DNA from: Rhodanobacter thiooxydans
Lineage (GTDB): Bacteria; Pseudomonadota; Gammaproteobacteria; Xanthomonadales; Rhodanobacteraceae
Direction: 5' to 3'
Assembly: GCF_021545845.1 (NCBI RefSeq)
Contig: NZ_CP088923.1
Location: 1,860,001-1,924,000 of the forward strand
Length of the DNA stretch: 64,000 nt
Positions 31,123 through 38,962 of the stretch are shown here, in pieces. Position 1 is the stretch's first letter. Each line of letters begins with the position of its first letter. The notes beneath the pieces are model-generated. The model ran no database searches. It was not told the origin of the DNA and saw nothing but the letters and a program-made list of their open reading frames with translations. The translations under genes were made by a program, and so were the position numbers.

Positions 31123-31796
31123 TCGGCGCGCAGGGTATAGCCGACCCCACGGGCGGTGTGGATCAGCGGTGTCGGAAAGTCGCGGTCCAGCTTGTTGCGC
31201 AGCCGGCTTATCTGCACGTCGATGACGTTGGTCTCCGGATCGAAGTGGTAACCCCACACCGCGGTGAGCAGCATCCGGCGGGTGACCACCATGCCCTGGT
31301 GGCGGGCCAGGTATTCGAGCAGCTGGTATTCGCGCGGCTGCAGCGTGATCGCCTGGGTGCCGCGATGCACGCGCCGGTTGCGGGTATCCACGCGCAGGTC
31401 GCCGATCTCGATCACGTCCGGTTCGCTGCGCTGCACTGCGCGCCGCGCCAGCGCCTCGATCCGCGCCAGCAGCTCGTCGAATGCGAACGGCTTGCCCAGG
31501 TAATCGTCGCCGCCGCTGCGCAGGCCGCGCACGCGCTCATCCAGGCTGGACAGCGCGCTCAGCACGATCACCGGCGTGGCGATGCCGTGGCTGCGCAAGG
31601 CGGCAAGCACGCCCAGGCCGTCCACGCCGCCGGGCAGCATGCGGTCCAGTACCAGCACATCCCAGCTGCCATCGAGCGCCAGGCGCAGTCCGGTATCGCC
31701 TTCGTGGCATGCCTGCACTACGTGGCCGGCCCGCTCCAGCCCATGGCGGACCAGCTCGGCGGTCGCCAGGTCGTCCTCGATCAGCAGGCAGCGCAT
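31119..31796 (-). CDS. OmpR/PhoB-family response regulator
   Basis: About 225 residues. The receiver domain has acidic Glu7/Asp8/Asp9, phospho-acceptor Asp51 (LVLDRMLPGG), Ser/Thr at VLSALSS and Lys in GKPFAFDEL. The winged-helix DNA-binding domain ends in NVIDVQISRLRNKLDRDFPTPLIHTARGVGYTL. It is the first gene of the regulator-kinase-efflux cluster, so the system is probably autoregulated. Confidence 0.92.
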   Translation of the reverse strand: MRCLLIEDDLATAELVRHGLERAGHVVQACHEGDTGLRLALDGSWDVLVLDRMLPGGVDGLGVLAALRSHGIATPVIVLSALSSLDERVRGLRSGGDDYLGKPFAFDELLARIEALARRAVQRSEPDVIEIGDLRVDTRNRRVHRGTQAITLQPREYQLLEYLARHQGMVVTRRMLLTAVWGYHFDPETNVIDVQISRLRNKLDRDFPTPLIHTARGVGYTLRAE

Positions 31797-31896
31797 GAGC
31801 GTGGGTTCCTCGTGGGCTCGGCGGTGGCGCCCGCTTGCGCACAGGCGCCGTCTGCGGACAGCATCGTGCCTATCCTAACGGCAGCTGCGGGATCGC

Positions 31897-32202
31897 ATGA
31901 ACGAATGGCTGGACAGCGCGACCGTGGGAGTCGATCCCGCCGCACCGGATGCCTTCTGGCGGATCTTCTTCAACCTGATGCGGCTGGTGCCGTGGGCGGC
32001 GCTGTTCTGGTGGAGTCTGCTGTTCGTCCTGGTCGGCGCGCTGCTCGGCTGGTGGCGGGGTCGGCTGGTCGATGGCGTCGTGTGGGCCACCCTGCTGGGA
32101 CCGCTGGGCTGGTTCGTGGTGCTGGCCCGACCGCGTCGTCGCCAACCGCCGCCGCTGCCGGGGCGAAGGCGTGGCCGGGGTGTACAATTGCCGCCGAGGT
32201 GA
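31897..32202 (+). CDS. Small membrane protein upstream of zur
   Basis: About 101 residues. Two hydrophobic helices (LVPWAALFWWSLLFVLVGALLGWW and VVWATLLGPLGWFVVLA) are followed by a basic Arg/Pro-rich tail. No family recognised. Its stop lies a few bases before the zur start, so the two are probably cotranscribed and the ribosome binding site of zur overlaps its last codons. Confidence 0.65.
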   Translation: MNEWLDSATVGVDPAAPDAFWRIFFNLMRLVPWAALFWWSLLFVLVGALLGWWRGRLVDGVVWATLLGPLGWFVVLARPRRRQPPPLPGRRRGRGVQLPPR

Positions 32203-32207
32203 CCACA

Positions 32208-32696
32208 TTGACGACTGCCATCTCCACCAGGCCGCACCCGCACCACCATCACCACCATGATGATCCCAGGGGTTTCGTGGCGGCGGTGGAACTCGCCAGC
32301 GAGAAGCGCGGCCTGCGCCTGACCGCGCTGCGGCGCGAGGTGCTGGAACTGGTTGCCGCTGCAGACAAGCCGGTCAAGGCCTACGACTTGCTCGACCAGC
32401 TGCGCGAGAAGCACGGCAACGCGGCGCCGCCCACGGTCTACCGCGCGCTAGATTTCCTGCTCGAGAACGGCTTCATCCACAAGCTGGAATCCATCAACGC
32501 GTTCGTCTCCTGCCACCACCCGGCTGAGGCGCACCAGGTGCCGTTCCTGATCTGCGATACCTGCGCCAGCGCCCAGGAGGTCTGCGACGAGCGGGTCGCC
32601 GAGCTGATCGAGGCGCAGGCGAAGGCGTTCGGTTTCCGTCCGCAGGCGCAGACGCTGGAAGTCCATGGCACCTGCCGGCATTGTCGCAAGGGATGA
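32208..32696 (+). CDS. zur: Zur/Fur-family zinc uptake repressor with N-terminal polyhistidine
   Basis: Zinc-sensing repressor. About 162 residues from the TTG at 32208, which has a GAGGTG ribosome binding site six bases upstream; GTG 32199 is the alternative. The winged-helix part contains RLTALRREVLELVA and PPTVYRALDFLLENGFIHKLESINAFVSC. Structural zinc cysteines appear as CDTC and CRHC near the C-terminus, as in Zur rather than iron-sensing Fur. Residues ~10-17 are PHHHHHHDD-like, a natural six-His run not typical of the family. A Zur-box-like palindrome follows the gene. Confidence 0.88.
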   Translation: MTTAISTRPHPHHHHHHDDPRGFVAAVELASEKRGLRLTALRREVLELVAAADKPVKAYDLLDQLREKHGNAAPPTVYRALDFLLENGFIHKLESINAFVSCHHPAEAHQVPFLICDTCASAQEVCDERVAELIEAQAKAFGFRPQAQTLEVHGTCRHCRKG

Positions 32697-32727
32697 ACCT
32701 GCGACGGTCGGCATGGCGTTTTGCAAC

Positions 32728-32740
32728 GTTATAATGTAAC
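32728..32740. promoter_or_regulatory. Zur-box-like operator upstream of the MerC gene
   Basis: GTTATAATGTAAC is an imperfect palindrome matching the core of the E. coli Zur site (GTTATAATATAAC) at 12 of 13 positions. It lies 54 bases before the MerC-domain gene in the gap after zur and contains a TATAAT that could itself be the -10 element. Confidence 0.7.
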
Positions 32741-32793
32741 ATCCACCCGGCTGAACACTTGAGCCGCCACCTCTGGCGGTGCCGGGCACGACG

Positions 32794-33228
32794 ATGGACT
32801 CCGAGCAGGCGAACAAAATCCGCTGGTGGCATGCCGCCGATCGCGTCGGTGCGACGGCATCTTTCCTGTGCGCGATCCACTGCGCGCTGCTGCCCTTCGT
32901 GATTGCGCTGCTGCCGCTGCTGGGCCTGGAATTCCTGGCCGACCATCGCTTCGAGCGCGTGTTCGTGCTGTTTGCCTGCGTGCTGGCCTCGTTCGTCCTG
33001 GTCCGCGGTTACCGCCGGCACCAGCGCACCCTGCCATTGCGGCTGGCGGCGCCGGGGCTGGCCCTGCTGCTGCTCGGCATCATCTATATCGACGGCTCCA
33101 CGCCGGTCCTGCACAGCGTGCTGGTGACCTTTGGCGGCCTGCTGCTGGCCGCTGCGCATTTCGTCAATCTGCGGCTGGACAGCCGCAGCAACGGTGCGCA
33201 CGTGCACGGCCCGCAGTGCGCGCACTGA
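32794..33228 (+). CDS. MerC-domain inner membrane protein
   Basis: About 144 residues with four hydrophobic helices. The MerC-family motif with Cys26 and Cys30 (SFLCAIHCALLPF) is in the first helix and a His/Cys tail (HVHGPQCAH) closes the protein. MerC itself transports mercury. Placement directly behind a Zur-box and before a zinc-type CDF exporter suggests a zinc-linked role here instead. ATG 32794 is preferred over the in-frame GTG 32779. Confidence 0.85.
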   Translation: MDSEQANKIRWWHAADRVGATASFLCAIHCALLPFVIALLPLLGLEFLADHRFERVFVLFACVLASFVLVRGYRRHQRTLPLRLAAPGLALLLLGIIYIDGSTPVLHSVLVTFGGLLLAAAHFVNLRLDSRSNGAHVHGPQCAH

Positions 33229-33286
33229 GTCGTAGCGAATCCGGCGGTGATTGTGTAACGGCAGTGGCTGTTCCTAGCATGTGTGC

Positions 33287-34231
33287 ATGAACACCGCCCA
33301 CGCCCACCCGCACGACCACGAACACGCGCACGATTCGGCGGTCGCGTCCGACGGACGCAGTCGCAAGCTGCTGTTCGCGTTCGTGCTAACCGTCGTGATG
33401 ATGGCAGTCGAGGCGGCCGGTGGCGTGTGGTCTGGTTCGCTGGCCTTGCTGGCCGACGCGGGGCACATGGTGGTCGATGCGCTGGCCCTGCTGCTGGCGG
33501 TCGTTGGCGCGCGGATGGCGAGCAGGCCGGCCGACGCACGGCGCAGCTACGGCTATGGCCGGATGGAGGTGCTGGCTGGGTTCGTCAATGCGCTGGGCCA
33601 GTTCGTGCTGGTCGGCTGGATCGTCTACGAGGCCGTCGCGCGGCTGCTGCATCCCGGGGAGATCCTGTCTGGAATCATGCTGGCCGTGGCGGTCGCGGGG
33701 CTGCTGGTGAATGCGCTGGTGTTGCGTACCCTGCACGGACATGCGCACGACGACGTCAACCTGGCCGGCGCCAGCCTGCATGTGCTGGGTGACCTGCTCG
33801 GTTCGCTGGCGGCGGTGCTGGCGGCGCTGGCGATCCGCTGGTTCGGCTGGCTGTGGGCCGACCCGCTGCTGTCGCTGCTGATCTCGCTGCTGATCCTGGG
33901 CAGCGCGTGGCGCTTGCTGCGGATGTCGGCGCACATCCTGCTGGAGGGCGTGCCCGACGGCATGGACAGCGCGCTGGTGGAAGCGTCGCTGCGCACCGCC
34001 GACCCCGGCATCTGCGACATCCACCACCTGCACGTGTGGCAGCTCGCCTCGGGTTCGCGCATGGCCACCGTGCATGCCGAGCTGCATGATCGCGCCGATG
34101 GCGCGCGGGCCCTGCAGGCCATCAAGCGCATGCTGCTGGAGCGTTTCGGGATCCAGCACGTGACCGTGCAGATCGATCCCGGGAGTTGTCTCGATGCGAG
34201 CGACGACTGTGCCGGCCACGGCCGTCGCTGA
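33287..34231 (+). CDS. Cation diffusion facilitator, CzcD/ZitB-like zinc exporter
   Basis: Proton-coupled efflux of divalent cations, most likely Zn. About 314 residues with six transmembrane helices. The site-A ligands form two HxxxD pairs: His60/Asp64 in DAGHMVVD and His165/Asp169 in LHVLGD. The N-terminus (HAHPHDHEHAHD) and the loop HGHAHDD are histidine-rich. A cytoplasmic regulatory domain closes the protein. It lies 58 bases behind the MerC gene and may be controlled with it. Confidence 0.9.
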   Translation: MNTAHAHPHDHEHAHDSAVASDGRSRKLLFAFVLTVVMMAVEAAGGVWSGSLALLADAGHMVVDALALLLAVVGARMASRPADARRSYGYGRMEVLAGFVNALGQFVLVGWIVYEAVARLLHPGEILSGIMLAVAVAGLLVNALVLRTLHGHAHDDVNLAGASLHVLGDLLGSLAAVLAALAIRWFGWLWADPLLSLLISLLILGSAWRLLRMSAHILLEGVPDGMDSALVEASLRTADPGICDIHHLHVWQLASGSRMATVHAELHDRADGARALQAIKRMLLERFGIQHVTVQIDPGSCLDASDDCAGHGRR

Positions 34232-34299
34232 CTATCCCGTGCGGCGCCGAACGCTGCTATGATGAGCGGCCGTTCATCCAATAAATCAAGGAGTTCCCC

Positions 34300-34461
34300 A
34301 TGGGCAAGGGCGATCGCAAGACCCGTCGCGGCAAGACGTACCGTGGCAGCTATGGCAACACCCGCGCGCACGCCGTGGCGCCGGCCGTGGTGGGCGCCAA
34401 GCCGACCGTGACCAAGCCGGCCGCCGCCAAGAAAGCCGCGCCGAAGAAGAAATCGGCCTGA
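34300..34461 (+). CDS. 30S ribosomal protein THX (bTHX) family
   Basis: A 53-residue, strongly basic protein starting MGKGDRKTRRGKTYRGSYGN, the signature of the Thx family of small ribosomal proteins. The tail is Ala/Lys-rich (KKAAPKKKSA). A near-perfect ribosome binding site AAGGAG lies seven bases before the ATG, and a strong intrinsic terminator follows 30 bases after the stop. This gene is easily missed because of its length. Confidence 0.88.
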   Translation: MGKGDRKTRRGKTYRGSYGNTRAHAVAPAVVGAKPTVTKPAAAKKAAPKKKSA

Positions 34462-34489
34462 TTCCTTCGCCGGTTGCGGCCAACCAGAA

Positions 34490-34510
34490 CCCCGCCTCGG
34501 CGGGGTTTTT
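34490..34510 (+). terminator. Intrinsic terminator after the THX gene
   Basis: CCCCGC-CTCG-GCGGGG followed by TTTTT: a textbook rho-independent terminator. Confidence 0.9.
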
Positions 34511-34670
34511 GTTGGCCTGTGGCCAGCACCGGCGAAAAACTCCGCGTCGTGCGGAATGTTTCATCGGCGTGCCCGGCGCACGTGCGTGCGGCATCCTTGC
34601 TGCCCGCCGTACGGGTCAGCTGCGGCTGTACAGGTTTGCTCCTGGCGAGCTTTTTCGCACGCGTTTGCGC

Positions 34671-34912
34671 GACCCAGTCATTTCGTGACTGACTCCCGAC
34701 CGGGCATCGGGCAGTTGCTCCCTGCGTTGCCTCAACTCGGGCATCGGGCAACTGCTCCTGCGTTGCCTCAACTCGCACATCGGGCAACTGCTCCTGCGTT
34801 GCCTCAACTCGGGCATCGGGCAATTGCTCCTGCATTGCCTCAACTCGGGCATCCATGCCCTCGCCATGCCCTCATCGTGGTCTCGTCGTGGCCGGGCTGA
34901 GAGGTTGAAGAA
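34671..34912. repeat. 36-bp tandem repeat, four units, with shared tail (locus 2)
   Basis: A short hairpin CAGTCA-TTTCG-TGACTG precedes four head-to-tail copies of a 36-bp unit (first unit 37 bp) containing CATCGGGCAACTGCTCC and TGCGTTGCCTCAACTC at 34702-34848. The tail CATCCATGCCCTCGCC ... GAGAGGTTGAA then matches locus 1 at 19854-19990. Between the THX terminator and the glutaredoxin gene I see nothing else in this ~450-base gap. Confidence 0.8.
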
Positions 34913-34913
34913 T

Positions 34914-35159
34914 TCAATGCATGCGTTGCAGGGCGCTGCGCAAGTCGTCGTAGCCGCCCACGTAGCGGATCGTGTCGCCTTCGGCCAGGAAGATCTGCGG
35001 CAGGCTGGTGGTGCGCTGGCCCACCTTGCTGCGCAACTCGTCCACGCTGATGTCGCTGCCCACGTTGTGGTACTGGAAGGTGATGGATTTCATCTGGCAC
35101 AGCAGCTTGGTCTTGTCGCAGCTCGCGCAGTGGTCGCGACCGTAGATGATGACTTGCAT
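34914..35159 (-). CDS. Glutaredoxin-like protein associated with ribonucleotide reductase
   Basis: Eighty-one residues, thioredoxin fold. The redox motif is CASC in YGRDHCASCDKTK, followed by the cis-proline TSLPQIFL and the glycine pair YVGGYDDL. It lies 10 bases after nrdB in the same orientation, so it most likely supplies electrons to this reductase. CASC is unusual; typical glutaredoxins have CPYC and NrdH has CVQC. Confidence 0.85.
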   Translation of the reverse strand: MQVIIYGRDHCASCDKTKLLCQMKSITFQYHNVGSDISVDELRSKVGQRTTSLPQIFLAEGDTIRYVGGYDDLRSALQRMH

Positions 35160-35169
35160 GGAGGCTCCT

Positions 35170-36267
35170 TCAGAAGTCGGCGTCGAAGATCAGGTTCTTG
35201 TCGGTGCGGCGCATCACGCCTACCTTGTAGGCGGCGATGTCCTGTTCCTGCGGCGAGGCCTGGGTCTTGGAGATGTTCAGCCACTTCTCCATGTACTTGA
35301 GCGGGTTGGCGCCGGGCAGGGCGTATTTCGTGGTGGTCAGGCCCAGCGTCTGGTAGACGTCCTTGGCGCAGTACAGCGTCCATGCCGACAGGCGCTCGGG
35401 GTTCATGCCGACCAGCTCACGGCCCTCGTCGAACAGGTAGGCGATCCAGGTGAGCTCACTGTCCACCACTTCCTCGATCAGCGCCTCGATCTCACCGCGG
35501 CATGTGCGGAAGGCGGTCTGGCCGCGTTCGGTGGTGAGCTCGTTGGCCAGCACGGCACGATCCAGCTCGGCGTGGATTTCCAGCTCGTCCTGGGCGATTT
35601 TCTGGATCGCCTTGCCGATGGGCTGGAACAGGCCGGTGTCGCAGATGGCGAAGGTGACGGCGAAGCTCGCCATGAACTGGATGCGCTCCATGCAGAACAG
35701 CGCCACCACCGTCATGAACACGGTGTTGTAGGTGGCCTGGTCGTCGGGCAGCTGCCCCAGCGCGTATCGGTGCGAGGCGCGGTAGCCGTCGGCGAAGGCC
35801 TTGACCACGCGCTCCAGCCGCGCGTGCGCCTGCTCCACGCGCAGGATCTCCTCGATGATGGCGCCCGGGTCGTCGAAGGAGTTGCGCACGATCTCCGAAT
35901 AGGTGGCGGCGTGGATCACCTCGTTATCGGAGATGCGCTGCCAGCAGGCCCACAGCTCGCTGGAGGTGATGAAGGGCGCCAGCACCGGGGCGATGGCGCG
36001 CGAGGCCACGCTGTCGGCTTCCCATTGCCAGGCCAGGGTCTTGATCATCATTTCCCAGGTGGCGCGCGAGCAGGATTTGAAGTCGGCGTTGCAGGAGGAG
36101 TAGTCGAACTCGTTTTCGTCCCAGTCCAGCGATTTCTGTGCCTTGTACAGGCGCCAGATGTCGGGGTAGTGGCGGTTGATGGTGTCGAACAAGCCAGGCT
36201 TCTGGCCCAGGAACAGCGAGGGCTTGGCGTAGTCGGTCTTGGCGTAGTTGAAAATGTTGTCGGTCAT
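35170..36267 (-). CDS. nrdB: Ribonucleotide reductase class Ia, beta subunit
   Basis: Carries the diferric-tyrosyl radical for NrdA. About 365 residues. Using E. coli numbering as reference (D84, E115, H118, Y122), the equivalents here are Asp85, Glu116, His119 and the radical Tyr123, in WEADS and EVIHAATY. Further metal ligands are seen in MERIQF and DELEIHAELD. The start MTDNIFNYAKTDY is chosen; the longer frame upstream runs into the nrdA gap. It follows nrdA by 85 bases. Confidence 0.95.
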   Translation of the reverse strand: MTDNIFNYAKTDYAKPSLFLGQKPGLFDTINRHYPDIWRLYKAQKSLDWDENEFDYSSCNADFKSCSRATWEMMIKTLAWQWEADSVASRAIAPVLAPFITSSELWACWQRISDNEVIHAATYSEIVRNSFDDPGAIIEEILRVEQAHARLERVVKAFADGYRASHRYALGQLPDDQATYNTVFMTVVALFCMERIQFMASFAVTFAICDTGLFQPIGKAIQKIAQDELEIHAELDRAVLANELTTERGQTAFRTCRGEIEALIEEVVDSELTWIAYLFDEGRELVGMNPERLSAWTLYCAKDVYQTLGLTTTKYALPGANPLKYMEKWLNISKTQASPQEQDIAAYKVGVMRRTDKNLIFDADF

Positions 36268-36352
36268 GGCGTTCTCGTGGCGGTGTGTGCGGTGGTGGCT
36301 GTTGTTGCGGGAGCGGCTTCGTCCGCACGGACGGGGCGAGGCCGCCACTGCT

Positions 36353-38776
36353 TCACAAAGTGCATGCCTCGCAATCGCTGTCCTTCTCGTCGACGGCGCT
36401 GGTCGCGGTGGTTGCCGCGATCTCCTGCATGCCGTTGGAGGTCTTCTGGTTCATGTAGTACTTGGACTTCAGCCCCAGCTTCACGCGGTAGAGGTAGTTA
36501 TCGATCATCTCGGTGGATTCGATGCAGTCGTCGCCGATTACGCGGCGATAGAAGTCGGCCGAGATGCCCTGGTCGGTCCACTTCTGCACGATGGCGTACA
36601 TCTCGGTGAGGTCGCGTGCGGGAATGTCCCAGGCCGACTGGTACCACTCGCCGATGCTGTCGCCCTCGGGCGCGGCCCAGTAGTTCACCCGGTGGTTGTC
36701 GGTCTTGATGAGGGTGAGCTCGCGCACGGGATAGAGCCCGTTGGTGGTGCCCGAGGCGTTGGCGCTGGTTTCGGTGGGCATATGCGCCACCAGTACCGAA
36801 TTGCGGATGCCGCCATTGGCCTTGATCTCGGCGCGCAACGCCTCCCAGTCGTAGTGCATGCGGAAGTTGCCGAGCTTGTCGATGTTGCCGTTGCAGGTGT
36901 CCAGCGGCAGCCAGCCTTCGGGCCAGCGCGTCTTGTGCATCCACGGCGCGTTGCCCAGTTCCTGGCCCAGCCGCAGGCTGGCGCGCAGGAGGTGGTAGTA
37001 GTGCCGCTCGGCCACGGCGTGGATGAAGGCCTTGCCTTCGGGCGTCGTGTAGCGCTGGCGGTTTTTCGCCATCAGGTGGGCCAGGCCGAGGATGCCCACG
37101 CCGGCATTCAGGCGCCGGCGCGAGGTCACGCCCACCTGCGGCAGCTCGTAGTGCGCGAGGTGGATGCATTTGTCGATCATGAGCAGCGCGTAATAGGCCA
37201 CTTCGGCGTATTGCTCTTCCGAATCGATGTTGTCCACGCAGATGCCGGCGAGGTTGCAGGTGGCCACCTCGGGCGAGGAGCGCTGGGCGATGCGCTTGAC
37301 GCGGGCGCCATCGACCACGTCGCCCACGGCGAGATCCTCGGGCCACAGTTCGCCGCGTGCGGTGGCGATGCGCTCGCCGCCCTCGATGCGGCGCGTGTCG
37401 CCGGCCTCCGTCTCGAAGGTGACGAAGGAGATGTCGTGCTGCGCATACAGTTCGAGGATGTGGTTGTACGGTGCCGTGGGCAGGGCGATTTCCGAGCACA
37501 GGTTGGAGCTGTAGATGGTGTCCTTGAACGGCGTATGCCGGTTCATCTCGGCGATGTTGTGCTCGTAAATGCGCCCGGTCTCGTTCCATTCGTTGCTGGC
37601 GGTGATGAGCAGTTCGCGCGCGCTGACAAAGGTCTTGCTGAAGCCCGTGTCCGCCTCGTACTTCCGGTACAGCGCCTCGAAGCGCGTCTCATCGCCGCTG
37701 TACAGCGCCTCCTGCAGGTCGGGCGCGGTGTAGCAGTTGAACAGGAACACGTCCTCGTTCAAGGCCACCTTGCGCGCGAAGAAGCGGTTGCCGCCCCAGG
37801 AGTAGTCCATGCCGCGGATCTTCCGGTCGGCGGTGGACATCGGGTTCTTCAGCCGCAGCAGAGCATCCACTTCCGGGTCGAAGATCGAGAAGTAGCTGGT
37901 GCAGGCGCCGCCGCGGCCGTTCTGCAGGTTGGATTTCACCTCGGCCACCAGGGCGCGGTAATACGGCAGCTTGCCCTGATGGCGGATCACGCCGCCGCGC
38001 ACCGGGTCGTTCAGCGAGCGCGTCTGCATGTGCGCGCCGATGCCGGCGGACATGTAGGTCATGGTGTTGGCGATGTGGTTGCCCACCGCGATGGAGCGCG
38101 CGTTGTCGCCGGTGGTGTACAGGCAGCAGCTGGCGTAACCACGCAGCGGCGTGCCCAGGTTCACATGGTTGGGCGTGGGCGCGTTGATGCGGTTCAGCGA
38201 CAGGTGTTCGTAGAGGCGTTCCACGTCGTGCATGCGGCGCGCGCGCGGCTGATCCGCCGCCAGCGCCATCGCCATGCGCATGTAGATGAACTGCGGCGTC
38301 TCGTGGTGGACGCCGTTGACGCGGTCGGCAATGGCGTACTTGGTGAGGTGGGTGTGCAACTGGTAATGCGCATAGGCGAAGTCGCGCTCGTGGTCGATGA
38401 TCGCCTCCACCTGCGCGTATTCCGCCGCGGAGTAATCCAGTACTTCCATGTAGCCGAGCTGCTGCAGCTTGCGGTGCAGCGCCTGCACGCTGGGGCGGTC
38501 GCGGCCGTACAGATTCTTGCGGATCAAGGTGGCGTAGAGCCGCCCGGCCATGCGGTTGTACGACCAGGTGTCGAAGTGCAGGCAGGTCTTGATGAGTTGT
38601 TGCTGCAGCTCGCGCGTGCTGGACGTGCCGGACAAACCGGCCACCGCTTCCAGCACAACCGAAGGCCAGTCCACCGCGTCGCCCAGGGTTTGCGCGGCCC
38701 ATTCGCCCCACTGGTTGAGCTTGGACGGAGTGAACGGCTCGACGCGGCCGTCGCGCTTGATGATGGTTTCCAGCAT
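36353..38776 (-). CDS. nrdA: Ribonucleotide reductase class Ia, alpha subunit
   Basis: Reduces ribonucleoside diphosphates to deoxy forms. About 807 residues. An N-terminal ATP-cone (residues ~1-90) implies dATP feedback. Active-site residues Asn425, Cys427 and Glu429 lie in NLCSEI; the redox pair is Cys217 (ASCC) and Cys507 (EVATCNL). The C-terminal shuttle cysteines are in CEACTL. Between ALPTAPY and EVATC there is an insertion of about 55 residues relative to E. coli NrdA. The gene is preceded by a long leader with a cobalamin riboswitch. Confidence 0.95.
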   Translation of the reverse strand: MLETIIKRDGRVEPFTPSKLNQWGEWAAQTLGDAVDWPSVVLEAVAGLSGTSSTRELQQQLIKTCLHFDTWSYNRMAGRLYATLIRKNLYGRDRPSVQALHRKLQQLGYMEVLDYSAAEYAQVEAIIDHERDFAYAHYQLHTHLTKYAIADRVNGVHHETPQFIYMRMAMALAADQPRARRMHDVERLYEHLSLNRINAPTPNHVNLGTPLRGYASCCLYTTGDNARSIAVGNHIANTMTYMSAGIGAHMQTRSLNDPVRGGVIRHQGKLPYYRALVAEVKSNLQNGRGGACTSYFSIFDPEVDALLRLKNPMSTADRKIRGMDYSWGGNRFFARKVALNEDVFLFNCYTAPDLQEALYSGDETRFEALYRKYEADTGFSKTFVSARELLITASNEWNETGRIYEHNIAEMNRHTPFKDTIYSSNLCSEIALPTAPYNHILELYAQHDISFVTFETEAGDTRRIEGGERIATARGELWPEDLAVGDVVDGARVKRIAQRSSPEVATCNLAGICVDNIDSEEQYAEVAYYALLMIDKCIHLAHYELPQVGVTSRRRLNAGVGILGLAHLMAKNRQRYTTPEGKAFIHAVAERHYYHLLRASLRLGQELGNAPWMHKTRWPEGWLPLDTCNGNIDKLGNFRMHYDWEALRAEIKANGGIRNSVLVAHMPTETSANASGTTNGLYPVRELTLIKTDNHRVNYWAAPEGDSIGEWYQSAWDIPARDLTEMYAIVQKWTDQGISADFYRRVIGDDCIESTEMIDNYLYRVKLGLKSKYYMNQKTSNGMQEIAATTATSAVDEKDSDCEACTL

Positions 38777-38866
38777 GAGGGGTGTCCTTCTTTGAAGCAC
38801 AGGCAGGCATGACCGGCGCACCGAGGTGGCGGGCCAGTGATGATGAAGGGATGCGGTGGAGCGCCG

Positions 38867-38962
38867 TCAGCCGGGGGGACGGGCCTGGCTGCGGCGTGAC
38901 GTGTCAGCGTGGTGGCGCGCGCCCGGGCGCGCGCGGCGCAAGGTGAGCATGAGGTGTGGCAT
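38867..38962 (-). CDS. Possible leader peptide in the nrdA 5' untranslated region
   Basis: A 31-codon open frame (MPHLMLTLRRARPGA...) lies between the riboswitch and nrdA. A GGGGAAC stretch 5 to 11 bases upstream could act as ribosome binding site, and a second in-frame ATG is at 38950. The frame runs through the perfect 20-base palindrome GCGCGCGCCCGGGCGCGCGC. It may be a regulatory leader or chance; I know of no matching family. Confidence 0.3.
   Translation of the reverse strand: MPHLMLTLRRARPGARHHADTSRRSQARPPG

Noticed and set aside
34702..34848. Possible CRISPR array (36-bp repeats)
   Set aside because: Units are contiguous without spacers and there are no cas genes.
34616..34867. Small minus-strand frame of PELRQRR-type peptide repeats in the 36-bp array
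   Set aside because: The repeat unit is a multiple of three, so open frames arise automatically; no ribosome binding site and no match to a known family.
36840..37470. Active intein in NrdA
   Set aside because: The insertion is only ~55 residues and lacks the terminal His-Asn and a clear splice-site nucleophile.
36248..38812. An 854-codon open frame antisense to nrdA
   Set aside because: High-GC shadow frame; nrdA on the other strand has full family motifs, and the antisense frame shows none.
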